A DNA stretch of 64,000 nt from Ramlibacter paludis (lineage in GTDB: Bacteria > Pseudomonadota > Gammaproteobacteria > Burkholderiales > Burkholderiaceae_C), in the NCBI RefSeq assembly GCF_022012305.1, contig NZ_JAKLTM010000003.1, positions 620,001 through 684,000 of the forward strand. The letters are read 5' to 3'. Below are positions 1 through 11,040 of this stretch, piece by piece. Position numbers and translations under genes: made by a program. Position 1 is the first letter of the stretch; the number at the start of each line of letters is the position of its first letter. The notes below the pieces were generated by a model, which was given only the letters and a program-made list of their open reading frames with translations, ran no database searches and was not told the DNA's origin.

Positions 1-2
1 CC

Positions 3-1277
3 GTCGCCATCGTCGGCGCCGGCGCCTGCGGCCTCGTGGCGGCGATCGCCTTGCGCGATGCGGGCGTCGACTGCCTGCTGCTGGAACGCGACACGGCGCC
101 CACCGGGTCGACGGCGCTCTCCTCCGGCTTCATCCCCGCTGCCGGCACGCATGCGCAGGCTGCGCAAGGCATCGCGGACAGCCCGGAAGCCTTTGCAGCG
201 GACATCCAGCACAAGGCGCGTGGCACGGCCGCGCCGCACCTCGTGCAGGCTTACGCCAATGCCGCCGCGGCGGCGATCGACCGGCTCGCCACGCACGGCC
301 TGCGCTTCCAGGTCCTCGACAACTTCCTCTATCCCGGCCACACGGTGCACCGCATGCACACGCTGCCGCAGCGCACCGGGGCCGCACTGGTGGCCGCCTT
401 GCTGGACGCCGCGCAGCGGGCCGGCGCCGATCTCCTCACCTCCGCGCGCGCGGTGGAACTGCACGTGGACGCCGGCGACCGCGTCCTGGGCCTCGCGTTC
501 GAGCGCCCGGACGGCGCCATTGAACGCGTCGCCTGCGACGCCCTGCTGCTCGCCTGCAACGGCTTCGGCGGCAATGCGACGCTGGTGCGCGAGCTGTTGC
601 CGGAAATGCGCGATGCGACCTTCGCCGGCCATGCCGGCAACGACGGCAGCGCCATCGTCTGGGGCCAGGCACTGGGCGCGGCGACCGCCGACCTCGGCGG
701 CTACCAGGGCCACGGCTCGTGGGTCGTGCCGCAAGGCGCGCTGATGACGTGGGCGGTGATGATGGAAGGCGGCGTGCAGCTCAATGCGCGCGGCGAGCGT
801 TTTCACGACGAGACGGCGGGCTACTCCGAAGCGGCGGTGCAGGTGCTGGCGCAGCCGGGCGGCATCGCCTGGAACGTGTTCGGCGACCGGCAGCTGGCGC
901 TGGCACGCGAGTTCCCGGATTTCGTCGCGGCGGAAAGTGCCGGTGCGCTGCGGACCGCGCAGGACCGGACTGCGCTGGCACGCATCATCGGCTGCGCGCA
1001 AGACGCGCTCGCCCCCGAGATTGCCCGCTTCGGCCCGCCTTTCCATGCGGTGCGCGTAACCGGCGCGCTGTTCCACACCCAGGGCGGACTCGCCATCGAC
1101 GAACTCTGCCGGGTGCGGCGAGCCGACGGCACCGTCTTCCCCAACCTGCTCGCCGCCGGCGGCGCCGCCCGCGGCGTCAGCGGCAATGCGGTCTGGGGCT
1201 ATCTTTCCGGCAACGGCCTGCTGAGCGCCGTCGCCGGCGGCTGGATCGCCGCCCACACCCTCACGGAGGCTTCATGA
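3..1277 (+). CDS. FAD-dependent oxidoreductase, fumarate reductase/tricarballylate dehydrogenase-like (5' end missing)
   Basis: This is a flavoprotein of the FAD_binding_2 (fumarate reductase/succinate dehydrogenase flavoprotein-like) family. The reading frame is already open at base 3 and encodes the FAD-binding Rossmann motif VAIVGAGACGL followed by an acidic end of strand two (LLLERD). The true start therefore lies upstream of the window and the GTG at base 36 is internal. The C-terminal part carries the family's second FAD contact, LLAAGGAARGVSGNAVWGY, ending in GNGLLSA. There is no transmembrane segment or haem motif, so it is a soluble dehydrogenase. The stop overlaps the next gene's ATG (ATGA at 1274-1277), so the two are co-translated and probably act on the same organic-acid route. 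The substrate cannot be told from sequence. Confidence 0.85.
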   Translation, partial: VAIVGAGACGLVAAIALRDAGVDCLLLERDTAPTGSTALSSGFIPAAGTHAQAAQGIADSPEAFAADIQHKARGTAAPHLVQAYANAAAAAIDRLATHGLRFQVLDNFLYPGHTVHRMHTLPQRTGAALVAALLDAAQRAGADLLTSARAVELHVDAGDRVLGLAFERPDGAIERVACDALLLACNGFGGNATLVRELLPEMRDATFAGHAGNDGSAIVWGQALGAATADLGGYQGHGSWVVPQGALMTWAVMMEGGVQLNARGERFHDETAGYSEAAVQVLAQPGGIAWNVFGDRQLALAREFPDFVAAESAGALRTAQDRTALARIIGCAQDALAPEIARFGPPFHAVRVTGALFHTQGGLAIDELCRVRRADGTVFPNLLAAGGAARGVSGNAVWGYLSGNGLLSAVAGGWIAAHTLTEAS

Positions 1278-2122
1278 AGGAACTGCTGCAACGGCCCCAG
1301 CCGCTGCTGGCCCCCGGCGTCTACGACGCGCTCAGCGCGCTCGCCGCGCAGCAGGCCGGCTTCGAGGCGCTTTACCTGTCCGGTGCGTCCATCGCCTACA
1401 CGCGGCTGGGACGGTCGGACGTCGGGCTCACCACGGCCAGCGAAGTGGCGAACACGCTGGCCAACATCACGGACCGCGTGTCGCTTCCGGTGATCGTCGA
1501 CGCCGACACGGGCTTCGGCAATGCCCTGAACGTGCAGCGGACGGTGCGCGACTTCGAACGCGCGGGCGCCGCCATGATCCAGCTGGAGGACCAGGGCTTT
1601 CCCAAGCGCTGCGGGCACCTCGATGGCAAGACGGTGGTCGCCACCGGCGAGATGGTCGGCAAGCTGAAGGCGGCGCTGGATGCGCGCCGCAGCGCCAGCA
1701 CGCTGGTGCTGGCGCGCACCGATGCGCTGGCGATCGAAGGGCTGGACGCGGCGCTGGAGCGGGCCGAGCGCTACCTGGAATGCGGGGTGGACGCGCTGTT
1801 CATCGAGGCCTTGCGCTCGCCGGAACAGATGCAGGCGGCCTGCGCCCGGTTCGCGTCCCGTGTGCCCCTGCTGGCGAACATGGTGGAAGGCGGGAAGACG
1901 CCGATCCTGAGCGCCGCCGAACTGGGGCGGATCGGCTTCCGGATCGTGATCTTCCCCGGCGGCACGGCGCGGGCGGTGGCGCATACGCTGCAGCGGTACT
2001 ACGGAACGCTGAAGAAGGATGGCACCACCGCGGCGATGCGCGGGGAGATGCTGGACTTCGACGGGCTGAACGAAGTGATCGGAACGCCGGGCTTATTGGC
2101 GGCGGGGAAACGCTACGAGTGA
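1274..2122 (+). CDS. Isocitrate lyase/PEP mutase superfamily enzyme (2-methylisocitrate lyase-like)
   Basis: A 282-residue TIM-barrel enzyme of the isocitrate lyase/phosphoenolpyruvate mutase superfamily. Hallmarks are the metal-binding VIVDADTGFGN strand, the gating-loop motif KRCGH with the cysteine typical of C-C lyases, and the LARTDA strand. Cysteine in that loop favours a lyase (2-methylisocitrate, dimethylmalate or oxaloacetate type) over a phosphonomutase. The ATG at 1274 overlaps the upstream flavoprotein stop by four bases, indicating translational coupling. A propionate methylcitrate role is possible, but no prpC or prpD homologue is adjacent and this window instead encodes the methylmalonyl route, so a role in catabolism of a substituted dicarboxylic acid is equally plausible. 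Confidence 0.8.
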   Translation: MKELLQRPQPLLAPGVYDALSALAAQQAGFEALYLSGASIAYTRLGRSDVGLTTASEVANTLANITDRVSLPVIVDADTGFGNALNVQRTVRDFERAGAAMIQLEDQGFPKRCGHLDGKTVVATGEMVGKLKAALDARRSASTLVLARTDALAIEGLDAALERAERYLECGVDALFIEALRSPEQMQAACARFASRVPLLANMVEGGKTPILSAAELGRIGFRIVIFPGGTARAVAHTLQRYYGTLKKDGTTAAMRGEMLDFDGLNEVIGTPGLLAAGKRYE

Positions 2123-2132
2123 GCCCCAGCCC

Positions 2133-2162
2133 TTGTCATTGCGGGCTTGACCCGGGATGACA
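2133..2162. repeat. Short dispersed palindromic repeat, copy A (intergenic hairpin)
   Basis: A 30-bp imperfect palindrome starts TTGTCATTGCGGG and ends CCCGGGATGACA. Its arms TGTCAT/ATGACA and CGGG/CCCG can pair. It lies between the convergent ends of the isocitrate lyase-like gene (2122) and fdx (2168). A longer relative lies at 12256-12340, also between convergent genes. It may act as a bidirectional terminator; that role is inferred. Confidence 0.6.
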
Positions 2163-2167
2163 TTCGT

Positions 2168-2506
2168 TCAATGCTTCTCTTTGGCGTGGTTGATCGAGTA
2201 CTTCGGAATCTCGACCACCAGGTCCTTCTGCGCCACGATCGCCTGGCACGACAGGCGCGAGTCCGGCTCCAGGCCCCAGGCGCGATCGAGCAGGTCTTCC
2301 TCGCTCTCGTCCATCTCGTTGAGCGAGCTGAAGCCCTCGCGCACGATCACGTGGCAAGTGGTGCAGGCGCAGCTCATGTCGCAGGCGTGCTCGATCTCGA
2401 TGCCGTTGTCCAGCAGCGCCTCGCAAATGGAAGTGCCGCCGGGCGCATCGATCTGCGCGCCGTTGGGGCAGTACTCGGGATGGGGAAGGATCTTGATGAC
2501 GGGCAT
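2168..2506 (-). CDS. fdx: Isc-type [2Fe-2S] ferredoxin Fdx
   Basis: A 112-residue adrenodoxin-type ferredoxin that supplies electrons to the IscU/IscS cluster-assembly machinery. The loop HACDMSCACTTCH matches the Isc ferredoxin pattern (ligand cysteines plus the extra non-ligand cysteine), and the fourth ligand is in LSCQAI. Length and motif match Isc Fdx rather than plant-type ferredoxins. It is the last gene of the isc operon; its ATG directly follows the hscA stop with no intervening base. No iscX gene follows: the next gene is convergent, with a hairpin repeat between. Confidence 0.95.
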   Translation of the reverse strand: MPVIKILPHPEYCPNGAQIDAPGGTSICEALLDNGIEIEHACDMSCACTTCHVIVREGFSSLNEMDESEEDLLDRAWGLEPDSRLSCQAIVAQKDLVVEIPKYSINHAKEKH

Positions 2507-4366
2507 TCAGATGGCCTCTACGTTCTTGCCGGCAAGAGCCTTGCGGATGCCCTCGTTCATCCGTTGCGCCGCGAAGGCTTCGGTGCCTTTCGCCAGCGCC
2601 TGCACCGCGGCTTCGACCGCCGCGGGATCGGTGCTCGTTTGCGCCACCTGCCGCAGCGCGACGACCAGCGTTTCGATGGCCTCGCGCTCGTCCGGCCGCA
2701 GCAGGTCGGCGTCGGCATCCAGCGCGCTTTGCGTCGCCAGCAGCATGCGCTCGGCATCCACCCGCGCGGTGGTCAGCGCGCGCGCCTTCATGTCCGCTTC
2801 GGCGGTGGTGAAGCTCTCGCGCAGCATGGTGGCGATCTGGTCGTCCGAGAGCCCGTAGGAGGGCTTGACGGCGATCTGCGCCTCGACGCCGCTGCCCTGC
2901 TCCCGCGCCGACACGTTCAGCAGGCCGTCGGCGTCGACGGTGAAGGTCACGCGGATGCGCGCGGCGCCGGCGGCCATCGGCGGGATGCCGCGCAGCTCGA
3001 AGCGCGCCAGGCTGCGGCAGTCGGCGACCAGGTCGCGCTCGCCCTGCACCACGTGGATGGCCATCGCGGTCTGGCCGTCCTTGAAGGTGGTGAAGTCCTG
3101 CGCCTTGGCGGTGGGGATGGTCTCGTTGCGCGGCACGATGCGCTCCACCAGCCCGCCCATGGTTTCTATGCCCAGCGAGAGCGGGATGACGTCCAGCAGC
3201 AGCAGGTCGCCCTGCGGGTTGTTGCCCGCGAGCTGGTTGGCCTGGATGGCGGCGCCCAGCGCCACCACCTCGTCGGGATTCAGGTTGGTCAGCGGTTCGC
3301 GGCCGAAGAACTCGGCGACGGCCACGCGCACCTGCGGCATGCGGGTCGAGCCCCCCACCAGCACCACGCCTTGCACTTCGTGCCGCTGCAGTTTCGCGTC
3401 GCGCAGGGCCTTGCGCACGGCGACCAGCGTCTTCGCGGTCAGCTCCTTCGTCGCCGCATCGAATTCGGCGCGCGTGACGGTGACATCCACGCTGCGGCCC
3501 TCGAGCGCCACCGGCACGGTGACGGTGGCCACATCGGACAGCCGCTCCTTGACCGAGCGCGCCAGCATCTTGATGGCGGCCTTGGCGGAAGCGCTGCTCG
3601 CCTGCAGGCCCGAGCGCGCCAGCAGCACGTCCGCCAGCGCGCGGTCGTAATCGTCGCCGCCCAGCGCGGAGTCGCCGCCGGTGGACACCACCTCGAACAC
3701 GCCGGCCGTGAGGCGCAGCACGGAGATGTCGAAGGTGCCGCCGCCCAGGTCGTAGACGGCGTAGAGCCCTTCACTGCCGTTGTCCAGCCCGTAGGCGATC
3801 GCCGCCGCCGTGGGTTCGTTGATCAGCCGCAGCACGTTCAGGCCGGCCAGCCGCGCGGCGTCCTTGGTCGCCTGGCGCTGCGCTTCGTCGAAGTAGGCCG
3901 GCACGGTGATCACCGCGCCGTACAGGTCGTCGTTGAAGGTGTCTTCCGCCCGGAAGCGCAGCGTGGCGAGGATCTCGGCGCTGACTTCCACCGGCGACTT
4001 GCGGCCCGCGCGCGTCTCCAGCATCACCATGCCGGGCTCGTCGATGAAGCGGTACGGCAGCTTCTCGCGGTTGGCGATGTCCGCCAGGCCGCGGCCCATG
4101 AAGCGCTTGACCGAAGCGATGGTGTTTTCGGGGTCCTCGGCCTGCGCGGCCTGCGCGGCGTCGCCGATCTGGCGGCGATCCTCGGGCAGGTAGCGCACCA
4201 CGGAAGGCAGGAGCACGCGGCCCTGGTCGTCGGGCAGGCATTCGGCGACGCCGTTGCGCACGGAAGCGACCAGCGAATGCGTGGTGCCGAGGTCGATGCC
4301 GACGGCGATGCGGCGCTGGTGCGGGTCGGGCGAGGCGCCCGGTTCGGAGATCTGGAGCAGGGACAT
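2507..4366 (-). CDS. hscA: Fe-S assembly chaperone HscA (Hsp70 class)
   Basis: A 619-residue specialised Hsp70 that, with HscB, releases clusters from IscU to acceptor proteins. The ATPase domain begins with the phosphate loop [13 protein letters not shown], followed by [28 protein letters not shown] and [13 protein letters not shown]. The substrate-binding domain contains [13 protein letters not shown]. Upstream in-frame codons exist, but the ATG at 4366 gives the expected HscA length and places the start 10 bases after the hscB stop. It sits in isc order between hscB and fdx. The partner motif LPPVK is present in the IscU encoded here. Confidence 0.96.
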   Translation of the reverse strand: MSLLQISEPGASPDPHQRRIAVGIDLGTTHSLVASVRNGVAECLPDDQGRVLLPSVVRYLPEDRRQIGDAAQAAQAEDPENTIASVKRFMGRGLADIANREKLPYRFIDEPGMVMLETRAGRKSPVEVSAEILATLRFRAEDTFNDDLYGAVITVPAYFDEAQRQATKDAARLAGLNVLRLINEPTAAAIAYGLDNGSEGLYAVYDLGGGTFDISVLRLTAGVFEVVSTGGDSALGGDDYDRALADVLLARSGLQASSASAKAAIKMLARSVKERLSDVATVTVPVALEGRSVDVTVTRAEFDAATKELTAKTLVAVRKALRDAKLQRHEVQGVVLVGGSTRMPQVRVAVAEFFGREPLTNLNPDEVVALGAAIQANQLAGNNPQGDLLLLDVIPLSLGIETMGGLVERIVPRNETIPTAKAQDFTTFKDGQTAMAIHVVQGERDLVADCRSLARFELRGIPPMAAGAARIRVTFTVDADGLLNVSAREQGSGVEAQIAVKPSYGLSDDQIATMLRESFTTAEADMKARALTTARVDAERMLLATQSALDADADLLRPDEREAIETLVVALRQVAQTSTDPAAVEAAVQALAKGTEAFAAQRMNEGIRKALAGKNVEAI

Positions 4367-4376
4367 GGTCAGCCCG

Positions 4377-4895
4377 CTATTGTCCCAGTTGCGCGAGCCG
4401 GTTCTCCACGTCCGCGCCAAAGCGCTCAAGGAACATGAGGGCTCTGACCTGCTGGGCCGCCGCGGCGGCATCGTGGTCGACGTCCAGCAGCTGCGCGATG
4501 CAATCCAGCACGCCCTGGCGGCCGCTGGCCAGTTCGTCCGCCAGCGCCTCGAGCTCTTCCTCGCCTTGCGCCTCTTCCAGCGATTCCCGCAGCTCCATCT
4601 GCTGGTGCAGGAACTCGGCCGGCATGGCGGTGTTGTGGTGGGCGTCGATCGGCGCCCCGAGCAGCTCGCAAAGGTAGGCCGCGCGCTTGAGGGGGTCCTT
4701 CAGGCGCTGGTAGGCCTCGTTGATGCGCACCGACCATTGCAGTGCCACCCGCTGCGCCGACGCGCCCTGCGCGGCGAACTTGTCGGGGTGGGCTTCGCGC
4801 TGCAGCTGCTTCCAGTGCGCGTCGATGACGGCCCGGTCCTGCGCGAATTGCTGCGGCAGGCCGAAGAGCTCGAAGTCGGTGGCTTGCAGGTTCAC
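4377..4895 (-). CDS. hscB: J-domain co-chaperone HscB
   Basis: A 172-residue J-protein that delivers IscU to HscA. The N-terminal J domain holds the HPD tripeptide in REAHPDKF, followed by the C-terminal three-helix IscU-binding domain. I chose the GTG at 4895, which begins [14 protein letters not shown]. It gives the usual HscB length and a four-base gap to the iscA stop. The ATG at 4970 would add 25 low-complexity residues and overlap iscA by 71 bases, so it is less likely. No strong Shine-Dalgarno is seen, consistent with coupling to iscA. Confidence 0.93.
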   Translation of the reverse strand: MNLQATDFELFGLPQQFAQDRAVIDAHWKQLQREAHPDKFAAQGASAQRVALQWSVRINEAYQRLKDPLKRAAYLCELLGAPIDAHHNTAMPAEFLHQQMELRESLEEAQGEEELEALADELASGRQGVLDCIAQLLDVDHDAAAAAQQVRALMFLERFGADVENRLAQLGQ

Positions 4896-4899
4896 CGGG

Positions 4900-5223
4900 C
4901 TAGACGCGGAAGGATTCTCCGCAGCCGCAGCGGTCCCGCTCGTTCGGGTTGTTGAACTTGAAGCCTTCATTGAGGCCCTCGCGCACGAAGTCCAGCTCCG
5001 TGCCGTCGATGTACGCCAGGCTCTTCGGGTCGATCAGCAGCTTGACGCCGTGGTTCTCGAACACGATGTCTTCCGCCGCCACTTCGTCGACGTACTCCAG
5101 CTTGTAGGCCAGGCCGGAGCAGCCGGTGGTCTTCACGCCCAGGCGCACGCCCACGCCCTTGCCCCGCTTGGCAAGGTAACGCGTCACGTGCCGCGCCGCG
5201 GCTTCGGTCAGGGATACAGCCAC
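4900..5223 (-). CDS. iscA: A-type Fe-S carrier/scaffold IscA
   Basis: A 107-residue A-type carrier that binds iron or Fe-S clusters for transfer to apo-proteins. The three conserved cysteines are present: one in [13 protein letters not shown] and two in the C-terminal CGCGESF. The start is the GTG at 5223 ([12 protein letters not shown]), five bases after the iscU stop. Upstream in-frame codons run into iscU and are rejected. It could be annotated ErpA-like by similarity, but its place inside the isc operon supports IscA. Confidence 0.94.
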   Translation of the reverse strand: MAVSLTEAAARHVTRYLAKRGKGVGVRLGVKTTGCSGLAYKLEYVDEVAAEDIVFENHGVKLLIDPKSLAYIDGTELDFVREGLNEGFKFNNPNERDRCGCGESFRV

Positions 5224-5228
5224 GGCAC

Positions 5229-5615
5229 TCAGTTCGCGTGTTTCTTCTTGTAGTCCTCGACGGCCGCCTTGATGGCGTCCTCGGCCAGGATCGAGCAGTG
5301 GATCTTCACCGGCGGCAGCGCGAGCTCCTCGGCGATCTGGCTGTTCTTGATCGAGGCCGCCTGGTCGAGCGTCTTGCCCTTGACCCACTCGGTCACGAGC
5401 GAGCTGGAGGCGATGGCGGAGCCGCAGCCGTAGGTCTTGAAGCGCGCGTCCTCGATCACGCCCGTCTGCGGGTTGACCTTGATCTGCAGCTTCATCACGT
5501 CGCCGCAGGCGGGCGCGCCGACCATGCCGGTGCCCACGCTCTCGTCGCCCTTTTCGAAGGAACCGACGTTGCGGGGATTTTCATAGTGCTCGACGACTTT
5601 TTGCGAATAGGCCAT
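5229..5615 (-). CDS. iscU: Fe-S cluster scaffold IscU
   Basis: A 128-residue scaffold on which [2Fe-2S] clusters are assembled from IscS-derived sulfur. The three cluster cysteines lie in [18 protein letters not shown] and [11 protein letters not shown], with the conserved aspartate right after the first. The LPPVK chaperone-recognition motif bound by HscA is intact just before the third cysteine. Length matches the family exactly. It lies 24 bases after iscS. Confidence 0.97.
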   Translation of the reverse strand: MAYSQKVVEHYENPRNVGSFEKGDESVGTGMVGAPACGDVMKLQIKVNPQTGVIEDARFKTYGCGSAIASSSLVTEWVKGKTLDQAASIKNSQIAEELALPPVKIHCSILAEDAIKAAVEDYKKKHAN

Positions 5616-5639
5616 GGTGGTACTCCGTGATTCGTTTCT

Positions 5640-6860
5640 TCAGTGGGCGGTCCACTGGATGGTGCTGATGTCGATGCCGTCCTGGTACATCTCCCAGAGC
5701 GGGCTCAGCTCGCGCAGCTTCGCCACGTTCTGCTTGATGGTGGCGATCGCGTAGTCGATCTCTTCCTCGGTGGTGAAGCGGCCGATGGTCATGCGCAGGC
5801 TGCTGTGGGCAAGCTCGTCGCTGCGGCCCAGGGCGCGCAGCACGTAGCTGGGTTCCAGCGAGGCCGAGGTGCAGGCCGAGCCCGACGACACGGCCAGGCC
5901 CTTGATGCCCATGATCAGCGACTCGCCTTCGACGAAGTTGAAGCTGATGTTCAGGTTCTGCGGCACGCGGTGCTCGAGGTTGCCGTTGACGAACACCTGC
6001 TCGATGTCCTTCAGGCCGTCCAGCAGGCGCTGCTGCAGCTTGCGGGCGTGCTCGGCGTCCTTGTGCATCTCTTCCTTCGCGATGCGGAAGGCCTCGCCCA
6101 TGCCGACGATCTGGTGCGTGGGCAAGGTGCCCGAGCGCATGCCGCGCTCGTGGCCGCCGCCGTGCATCTGCGCTTCCAGGCGGATGCGGGGCTTGCGGCG
6201 CACGTAGAGGGCGCCGATGCCCTTGGGGCCGTAGGTCTTGTGCGAGGCCAGGCTCATCAGGTCGACCGGCAGCTTCTTCATGTCGATCTCGACCTTGCCG
6301 GTGGCCTGGGCGGCGTCGACGTGGAAGATCACGTTCTTCTCGCGGCAGATGTTGCCGATGGCCATGATGTCCTGGATGACGCCGATCTCGTTGTTGACGA
6401 ACATGACCGAGGCCAGGATGGTGTCCGGGCGGATCGCCGCCTTGAACGCCTCCAGGTCCAGCATGCCGTCTTCCTGCACCTCGAGGTAGGTCACCTCGAA
6501 GCCCTGGCGCTCCAGCTCGCGCATGGTGTCCAGCACCGCCTTGTGCTCGGTCTTCACCGTGATCAGGTGCTTGCCGCGCGACTGGTAGAAGTGCGCCGCG
6601 CCCTTGATCGCCAGGTTGTTCGACTCGGTGGCGCCGGAGGTCCAGACGATCTCGCGCGGGTCGGCGGCTATCAGGTCGGCGACGTAGCCGCGCGCCTTCT
6701 CGACCGCTTCTTCCGCTTCCCAGCCCCACGCGTGGCTGCGCGAAGCCGGGTTGCCGAAGTGCTCGCGCAGCCAGGGGATCATGGCGTCGACCACGCGCGG
6801 GTCGACCGGCGTCGTCGCGCCGTAGTCCATGTAGATCGGGAAATGAGGCGTCATGTCCAT
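5640..6860 (-). CDS. iscS: Cysteine desulfurase IscS
   Basis: A 406-residue PLP-dependent class V aminotransferase-fold enzyme that converts cysteine to alanine and hands sulfur to IscU and other acceptors. The PLP lysine is in [14 protein letters not shown]. The catalytic cysteine loop is [17 protein letters not shown], whose length is that of group I (IscS) desulfurases. The N-terminus [21 protein letters not shown] is typical; the second ATG at 6854 is an equally possible start. It follows iscR by 31 bases. Confidence 0.97.
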   Translation of the reverse strand: MDMTPHFPIYMDYGATTPVDPRVVDAMIPWLREHFGNPASRSHAWGWEAEEAVEKARGYVADLIAADPREIVWTSGATESNNLAIKGAAHFYQSRGKHLITVKTEHKAVLDTMRELERQGFEVTYLEVQEDGMLDLEAFKAAIRPDTILASVMFVNNEIGVIQDIMAIGNICREKNVIFHVDAAQATGKVEIDMKKLPVDLMSLASHKTYGPKGIGALYVRRKPRIRLEAQMHGGGHERGMRSGTLPTHQIVGMGEAFRIAKEEMHKDAEHARKLQQRLLDGLKDIEQVFVNGNLEHRVPQNLNISFNFVEGESLIMGIKGLAVSSGSACTSASLEPSYVLRALGRSDELAHSSLRMTIGRFTTEEEIDYAIATIKQNVAKLRELSPLWEMYQDGIDISTIQWTAH

Positions 6861-6891
6861 TTGCTGGCTCTTCTTGGCTGGCGGGTTGCTC

Positions 6892-7428
6892 TTACTGCTT
6901 GGCGAAGGAATTGCCGAGCGCGAACACCGAGTTCGGCGCGTTCACGCGGATCGGCTTGACCACGGGCTGGCTCGAGATGGCCCGCTTGGTGGCCGGCTTG
7001 TCCTCGATCTGGATGCCCTTGGCGAGCTGGTCGTCCACCAGCTTCTGCAGCGTGATGGAGTCCAGGAATTCCACCATGCGCTGGTTCAGCGCGGCCCACA
7101 GCTCGTGCGTCATGCAGCGGCCGCCATCGCCCTGGCAGTTTTCCTTGCCGCCGCACTGGGTGGCATCGATTGGCTCGTCGACCGACACGATGATGTCGGC
7201 GACGGTGATTTCGGTGGCCTTGCGGCCCAGCGTGTAGCCGCCGCCCGGGCCCCGCGTGGACTCCACGAGTTCATGGCGGCGCAGCTTGCCGAACAGCTGC
7301 TCCAGGTAGGACAGCGAGATCTGCTGGCGCTGGCTGATGGCCGCGAGCGTGACCGGCCCGTTGTTCTGGCGCAGGGCCAGGTCGATCATTGCGGTGACCG
7401 CAAAGCGGCCTTTGGTAGTGAGACGCAT
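6892..7428 (-). CDS. iscR: Fe-S cluster-sensing regulator IscR
   Basis: A 178-residue Rrf2-family repressor that senses Fe-S status and autoregulates the isc operon. The N-terminal winged helix starts [19 protein letters not shown]. The cluster ligands are C92, C98, C105 and H108. The spacing between the second and third cysteines is six residues, one more than in E. coli IscR. The ATG at 7428 is chosen because it gives the standard N-terminus and has a Shine-Dalgarno-like AAAGGAG upstream; longer in-frame extensions run through the operator. A type-1 IscR operator lies at 7564-7588, so [2Fe-2S]-IscR repression of its own operon is expected. Confidence 0.96.
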   Translation of the reverse strand: MRLTTKGRFAVTAMIDLALRQNNGPVTLAAISQRQQISLSYLEQLFGKLRRHELVESTRGPGGGYTLGRKATEITVADIIVSVDEPIDATQCGGKENCQGDGGRCMTHELWAALNQRMVEFLDSITLQKLVDDQLAKGIQIEDKPATKRAISSQPVVKPIRVNAPNSVFALGNSFAKQ

Positions 7429-7563
7429 CGTCAGCTCCTTTTGCTGGCTTGGCTTCCATACCCCGGCAACGCCCGCTGCCGAGGCCGTCTCCACCCATGT
7501 TCCGGCTTGTTCCGCCGGCCCTCTGCCGGCACTCGCGGCCGGCTCAGTTCGTCGTTTTCTTGG

Positions 7564-7588
7564 GTTCCTGACTGTTTCCGTCAAGTAT
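7564..7588 (-). promoter_or_regulatory. Type-1 IscR operator and probable isc promoter
   Basis: Read on the minus strand, this 25-bp site runs ATACTTGACGG, AAACAGTC, AGGAAC. It agrees with the published E. coli type-1 IscR consensus ATA-SYYGAC-TRWWWY-AGTC-RRSTAT at 22 of 25 positions by my alignment. A TATACT hexamer (minus strand 7590-7585) overlaps its upstream end and could be the -10 element, so bound IscR would block transcription. It lies about 136 bases upstream of iscR; the remainder of 7429-7666 shows nothing else I can name. Confidence 0.7.
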
Positions 7589-7666
7589 ACCCGAAAACCC
7601 AGCTCCGAGCTCGGGTACTCCGGGCTTTCTGCGGTGCAGCAAGGCAACCGTCAGGTCTGGCTTCGC

Positions 7667-8782
7667 TCAGCCCGTGAGGACCTGCCCACCGGACGGCGCA
7701 ACGGCCGGCCCTTCCTTGATGTATGGGCGGCGCAGCCGGAGGAAAGGGGACTCGACGAACGTGTAGCTGAGCCAGGCCGGTACGAACATGAAAGCGTAGA
7801 AGAGCACCGTCCAGGCCAGCGCCAGGTAGATGTTCGAAATCGCCATGACATGCGTGTGCACGTACCTGGTCGCCTCGAACACGAAGAAGAAGTGCAGCAG
7901 GTAGATCGAGTAGGAAAGTTCGCCGAAGCGCGCCAGGGTGCGCGAGAACCACCCTGCTCCCGGCGTGAACGAGCTTTCGTACCAGGCGATGAGCAAGCCG
8001 TAGGCGGCGCCCTCGAGGGTCGGCAGGACGATCCAGAAGGGGCTCGGCGAGGGATAGACCGGCAGGTTGTCGAACCCGCCGCGCAAGTCGAACAGCCAGT
8101 ACATCGCGCTGAACAGGAGGAAGACGCCCGCGGCGACCACGTGCCGGCCGGTGAAGATGCGGCGCGCATGGAAGAAGAACATCCCCAGCGCGAACTGGTC
8201 GAACCGCCCCACCAGGCTCCAGTACGCGGGACCCTGGACCTGGCCGAGGCGCCACCACAGCACGGCGCGCAGCAGGACCGCGGCGGCGACCAGGCCCAGG
8301 AGCCACGCCGGCGAGCGGCGCGCGGCCAGCAGCAGCAAGGGCAGGATCAGGTAGAAATGCGCCTCGACCGTGATCGACCAGGCCCCGTTGGGCAACACCG
8401 GCCAATACGTTCCGCGCCCCATCGCCTTGAGGTACTCGCCGACGGTGATCGCCCCCGCGTGCACCCACATCGCGCCCACGATGGCCAGGACCAGCAGCAG
8501 CAGCGGCAGCAGGCGCAGCGCGCGATTCAGCAGGAAGGCGCCGTAGTCGATCCGGCGCGTGCCTATGAGCTTGGCAAACAGGTAGCCGCTCAGGGTCATG
8601 AACAGGGCGACGCCCGTGTGCCCTTCGTCGAGCAGCGCAAGAGGGAAGAAGTTGGGCGCGCCCCGCATGGGGACCGGCCCGCCCGCGAATCCGTGGAAGA
8701 AGTGCCAGGCGATGACGATGAAGACCGCCACCGCGCGCACATGATCGAGAGCGGCGTAATGCGCGCCGCTTGAGGACTTCAT
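7667..8782 (-). CDS. OafA/YrhL-type membrane acyltransferase (Acyl_transf_3)
   Basis: A 371-residue integral membrane O-acyltransferase, a family that acylates cell-surface glycans such as O-antigen or exopolysaccharide. The N-terminus carries the family signature LDHVRAVAVFIVIAWHFF with its conserved arginine and histidine, then GVALFMTLSGYLFAKL and the RALRLLPLLLL helix. About ten hydrophobic segments follow, and it ends with a short hydrophilic tail. No SGNH domain is fused. It is a lone gene between uvrB and iscR; no glycan gene cluster is nearby, so the substrate is unknown. Confidence 0.85.
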   Translation of the reverse strand: MKSSSGAHYAALDHVRAVAVFIVIAWHFFHGFAGGPVPMRGAPNFFPLALLDEGHTGVALFMTLSGYLFAKLIGTRRIDYGAFLLNRALRLLPLLLLVLAIVGAMWVHAGAITVGEYLKAMGRGTYWPVLPNGAWSITVEAHFYLILPLLLLAARRSPAWLLGLVAAAVLLRAVLWWRLGQVQGPAYWSLVGRFDQFALGMFFFHARRIFTGRHVVAAGVFLLFSAMYWLFDLRGGFDNLPVYPSPSPFWIVLPTLEGAAYGLLIAWYESSFTPGAGWFSRTLARFGELSYSIYLLHFFFVFEATRYVHTHVMAISNIYLALAWTVLFYAFMFVPAWLSYTFVESPFLRLRRPYIKEGPAVAPSGGQVLTG

Positions 8783-8804
8783 AGCGCGCGGATCATAGCA
8801 GCGC

Positions 8805-10946
<2,142 letters not shown>

Positions 10947-11040
10947 GCGGGTAAGTCTCTAGGGCTAGCCATTAAAATTGCGGGCAGCCGGCCAGCTTAC
11001 GACAGGCCGGGCGTTCTTGCCACCGTCCACTAGGAACCCC

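Noticed and set aside
36-38. GTG as the start of the first flavoprotein
   Set aside because: The conserved GAGACG FAD-binding motif is encoded upstream of it in the same frame, so the gene begins before the window.
4896-4970. Longer HscB starting at the ATG at 4970
   Set aside because: It would overlap iscA by 71 bases and add a low-complexity leader absent from the family; the GTG at 4895 gives standard length.
10947-11040. LexA (SOS) box in front of uvrB
   Set aside because: No CTG-N10-CAG type palindrome was found in the 94-bp divergent region.
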